This document shows, one piece after another, positions 60,051 through 64,000 of a stretch of DNA of 64,000 nt. The stretch lies in NCBI GenBank assembly GCA_006937955.1, contig SSNP01000041.1, forward strand, positions 2,719,735-2,783,734, written 5' to 3'. Under the pieces are notes generated by a model. The model saw only the letters and a program-made list of their open reading frames with translations. It was not told the DNA's origin and did not search any database. Position numbers and translations under genes: made by a program. The stretch's first letter is position 1. Every line of letters begins with the position of its first letter. This DNA is from Pachypanchax playfairii. Taxonomy: Eukaryota > Chordata > Actinopteri > Cyprinodontiformes > Aplocheilidae.

Positions 60051-60470
60051 TAAAGAGGTCAACAACTTCTCTTTCAGTTTTTATCCCTCAAACTACGCAG
60101 GTGGCGCTAACACCCAAGTTTGAACGGCTTGTATTTGTTTCATCACAACTCATTAGTATTCATCAGCTCCCGCAGCTGAACTCACGCCTAGCATGCTGCT
60201 GGCTGAAAGCTGTTAGCATAAGACTTACCAAACTGGAAGAGACTCGGTGTGCTCTTGCCAGGGGAAGGAAATGGGAAGCCGTGCTCTCATAGGCTAGTTT
60301 GTTAGCCAATCAGAGTCCAGCAAATTTGCATAATGAATATTAATGAGTTGCAGCCCAAAGCCTGAGAAATCTTGACGCAGACAGATTGAAAGGTCTGTTA
60401 ATCAGTGTTTCCTAACATTTTTTAGATGTTAAATGTTTCATATTAAAGGTTAATACTCAAAAAAATAATT
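60051..60470 (-). repeat. MITE-like element, copy 4, internally shortened
   Basis: It is in the same orientation as the 14896-15485 copy. It begins TAAAGAGGTCAACAACTTC, so about 100 bp next to the terminus are missing, and it then follows the family through GGCTAGTTTGTTAGCCAATC to TTTCATATTAAAGGTTAATAC. The right terminus has decayed. It is more diverged than the other three copies. Confidence 0.8.
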
Positions 60471-63400
60471 CGTACTTAAATTTAAAAATGCATAAATTAG
60501 GGTTTAAACAATGCTTTCCTGTTAAAGCTGTCAAAATAAATCTAATTTAAACTAATTTATGCATTTTTAAATTTAAGCACAAATGGATCCTAAAATAAAT
60601 GAGGAAAAATCACGTACACAAATCCCACTTCTTTTCACTTTCGCACTTTTTCCATTAACCTTTGATATATTTTTCTGAAAAGATTCTGTAATTTTTTATT
60701 CACATAAATAGTGAAAAATGAAAAAACAACAGATTGACTGAGATGTTACCATTTCATAGAGGTCCAAACTCTGACTCTCACTACAGTATAATTTTTGTAA
60801 TAAATCAGATAAAAAAGTCTAAAAATCTCTGTAATAATTTATAATTTTTCATTGGCTCATTATAGATGTTACTATGGTGAAAAATACTTTGTTTTTAAAG
60901 TACCTAGAGTTGTAAATTCCAGCGTAGGAACAATAAGCATACTTAATGCAGACGGTAACCTAATTGATTGGAAACACAATAATGTTGGTAAAGTTTTCAA
61001 TCTTTTCCTCAGTGATGTATTAAATCATTATGTTAAAATTACACTGGTTTTACAAAAATATGTTTTATTTTAGCTTAAACCAAAAATATGTTTGAGTGGT
61101 GCCATTTAATGAAAATAATGATGATCAAATCTGGCAAAATATATGGAAAATACGTAGTAATTATTGGTTTTAAATATGAAAAAAAAGTCATAATTGCTCT
61201 CATGAATACAATGAAGAGATTAAATTAAATGAAAAAAAAAATGCAGTAAAACATGAAAAGCATAAAATATCCCAGAGGGGAACTTTGAATTGGTGTAACA
61301 ATTCTAAAGACAAACACACATGAAAATCCCGACAAGGCAATGGCAGAAGGTTTTCTAACTCCTACTGTGCCTCCACCTGACAAACAAAAGCTAAACTGTT
61401 TACTGTAGAGAACAAGATGTTAGAAAGTCATTATTCTGTACATTGTCATCACCGAGCCTTTGAAACTTGTCATTAATTATGCATGATCAAATAACAAAAA
61501 CCGCGAATTGCTGTAAATCAAATTTAATTGAAGCACAGACTTTACTTTCTGTGCAGTTGTTGGAGTATAAGTTTTAACCAGTGGAGGGCAGTGTGACTTT
61601 GATGATGTTCATCATCACCAACACTGGAGCTCCAAAATATTCTGTTCAACATCCTGCTAACATGTTCAACATAATATCCATTAAAAGTCCTGATGTTATA
61701 ATATTTCTATTAGAAATTATCCTAGAATTCAATTTTGTCTTATTAAAGTACTTTATTGTACTTCTCTTGTTAATTTTTTACCATTCTTTGACCATTGTCT
61801 CTCATTTGCGAAATGTGATTTTTATATGACCAAGAACATTTTCTATCTATAAGCTAATAGTGAAGGATCATCAAGACAAAATAATTTTAATATATTCAAT
61901 ATAATATGTTCATATATTCAAACTAGTATCAGCTCTATTTGAGGAGCGAGGTAGAACCTGGAGGACATTAGACCTGGACAGCAGTCCAGACCTGAGGGTG
62001 AGACCCACACCGCGACTTCCACAGTTACAGAAGAATGCTCAAATTCCCTGGTGTTTACTGATGACTTTTATTAAATCCAAGTAGTTTTTTAGTGTTTTTA
62101 GTGTCTTTGTTTGATTTTGATTATTAGCAAATATTTTTTACGTCCAGTAAAATCTCGTGTCAGTTTTCACGGCGACACATAATGATATTTTTCCACTTAT
62201 AAACACTTTTACTGAGTTATTACAGAAGCTCTCCTGCATTTCTCTGAAGCTCCACAGCAACAGCTGCCTGATTAATAAGTTACATTCTCTAAATATGGCT
62301 CCGAGTCATGTATCTTTAAAAACTACTTAATAATGGTAATCAAGATTATCAACAATGTACCAATTACATCTTTACACTTTCCTCTCTTAATTATGTATAC
62401 TTCTTCTTCTCTGTGAATAAAAAGGGCTGTTTCCTCAGTCTCAGGTGGTTTGTTCATCTTAAGTGTTTATGATGGTGTGTTTGTATCACAGCTAAGCTAC
62501 GCTCCCTTAAAGTGGCAGCGAGCTAAAAGGGACCCCCACATGCCTGTTCCGTATCTGTGTGAATCAACCACAATGGAGTTCCTATGTTTTATTTATTGAT
62601 ATGTTTTAGCGGGGGAAGACCTTACATTCATTATCATAAAGGCCTCTAGACATCACACAGAAAGACCCAGCCGTCTCACAGCCTCGCACACATCAACATG
62701 AGTAGAACAGGCCGCTTTTTTGCTTTTTGCTCCGGCTGCTTTTTGCCAGCAACTAACGGGAGCTTCAGTGACAGAAGCTGACAGTGTCAAAGTATCTTCG
62801 TCTCTCCCACATAAACTGTCCCTGAAGCTGTGAGAGAGATGTAAAACATAAGCCTTTTTCCCTTTATGAGGGAAGTTGTTTTCATTCCCCTCTTCAATTC
62901 TTTTTTTTTTTTTAATATGTCATATCTTTTCTGTCAGGGCCCCGGGGCGCCTGGTTAGTGCTCATATTGGAGGAAGAGGAGGAGTGTGAGCATCTGCAAA
63001 CCCAGCGGAGTTTGACCATATTATACCTGCACACGTTATCTCCTCGCTTAAGTTCAAAGCTGTGAATTTTACACAGCCGTGTATCGTCATCTGATGTGAT
63101 TGTGAACCTGATTGTGTGTGCATGAGGGAAAAAGAAGCGAGTTGGAACACATGTGGGGGAAAGTAAGCAAAAACTCAATATGAACCCTGCAGAGGCCTTT
63201 CCATTTTTTTTTTTTTTCTCTGTTCAATTATTTAGAGTCAAAGGAAAAGAGGCAAGAGTAACACATTTCCTCAGAAGCCAGTGTGTTCAGCAGGAATGAA
63301 TAACATATTTATTTAGTCTTATCTTTGCCAAATAGCCGGAAATGGAAACAAATACCTTCAATTAGATTCTTGGCTCTGGTGTCTTCCACGTGGTACTCAT

Positions 63401-64000
63401 GTAGTACAATTGAAAAATTCCAGAGGAACCCCAGGAAAAAAAAAGTATATATATATGTACATATATTTGTATATGTGGAAGTGCTGACAAGTTGTATTTC
63501 TCATGTACTCTTGGCAGTTTCAGTATCTTCTCCCATCTCATAATGACGGGAGGGGATGAAAAAAGAGAGAGTAGAGAAAGAAAATGTGACGGGGGGAAAA
63601 AAGCAGGAGAGAATGCTCACTCTTTAATTTGATTAAAGGTTTAGTGGAGGAACAGAGTCACATTTCCTCCATGACATGTCTCTACCTGGCGCACTCTGAC
63701 ACCTGACTTTATAAAGAGATGTCACAGCCAGGCCCTGCTGTAACGCCAGTAATTACTCTGAACTCAAATAAATAAATATATTTGCTTCTCTTTGTGAGAG
63801 TCTGACAGCTTTTCCAACATTCTTGACGGGTAAAATTGCAGCGTGTAGGTATGTGTGTGTGTAAGCGTGCACCTTTTGCAATTCTGTGTTTAAGAAGAGT
63901 TTCTTTTTGTGGATGTGTGTGTTTACATATAGTGAGGCACTTGTAAAGAGGAAAGTCAGACAGTCAGAGAGGATGAAATTTTGACAGCTACAGTATAGCT
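60471..64000. other. Gene-poor DNA to the end of the window
   Basis: A local inverted pair, TAAATTTAAAAATGCATAAATTAG (60476-60499) against CTAATTTATGCATTTTTAAATTTA (60551-60574), forms a long stem around a ~50-nt loop. A short TA/TG-rich run lies at 63446-63472. No exon or RNA gene is recognised. Frames at 61581-61829 and 62912-63178 show no known protein. Confidence 0.45.

Overview
The window reads as nuclear DNA from a teleost fish, probably a percomorph. The evidence is vertebrate genes split by GT-AG introns, low GC content, and typical fish repeats: an L2/Maui-type LINE, a Rex3-like LINE, tRNA-derived SINEs, hAT and Tc1 remnants, and MITEs. No bacterial operons, CRISPR arrays, phage or viral genomes are visible. 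I found no new molecular system. The value lies in one hidden exon, several gene structures and well-defined mobile elements.

Layout: (1) 1-7.7 kb is repeat-rich and probably lies in the first intron of fgf14, which runs on the minus strand. Only the alternative first coding exon 1b (7677-7884) is in the window. (2) 7.9-22.9 kb is intergenic, with two copies of a ~580 bp MITE-like family, a 29-bp minisatellite of about 30 copies, pentanucleotide microsatellites and an L2 derivative. (3) 22.95-29.8 kb is cdc16 (APC6), 18 coding exons, complete. (4) 30.9-31.35 kb is a two-exon gene for a 103-aa protein with an N-myristoylation/palmitoylation-type start, which I do not recognise. (5) 31.66-37.86 kb is upf3a, 10 coding exons, whose introns hold a TTAA-flanked MITE, a Tc1 relic and a 956-bp hAT element with a perfect 8-bp target duplication. 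(6) 40.77-42.69 kb is p2ry8, coding sequence in two exons. (7) 43.3-51.7 kb is asmtl, a Maf-domain/O-methyltransferase fusion, 14 coding exons, with a transposon-filled intron 1 and intron 8. (8) 51.7-64 kb is gene-poor, with a LINE 3' fragment, a SINE and a fourth MITE copy.

The genes do not form a pathway: cdc16 is a cell-cycle ubiquitin-ligase subunit, upf3a acts in nonsense-mediated mRNA decay, p2ry8 is a G-protein-coupled receptor, asmtl is a putative nucleotide pyrophosphatase/methyltransferase, and fgf14 is a sodium-channel modulator. The order is of interest because, from general knowledge, fgf14, cdc16 and upf3a belong to human 13q while p2ry8 and asmtl lie in the human pseudoautosomal region. 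Exon boundaries were set by reading splice sites and comparing with remembered human proteins. Each full-length model sums to a whole number of codons. TE family names are from recognition, not from a database search.
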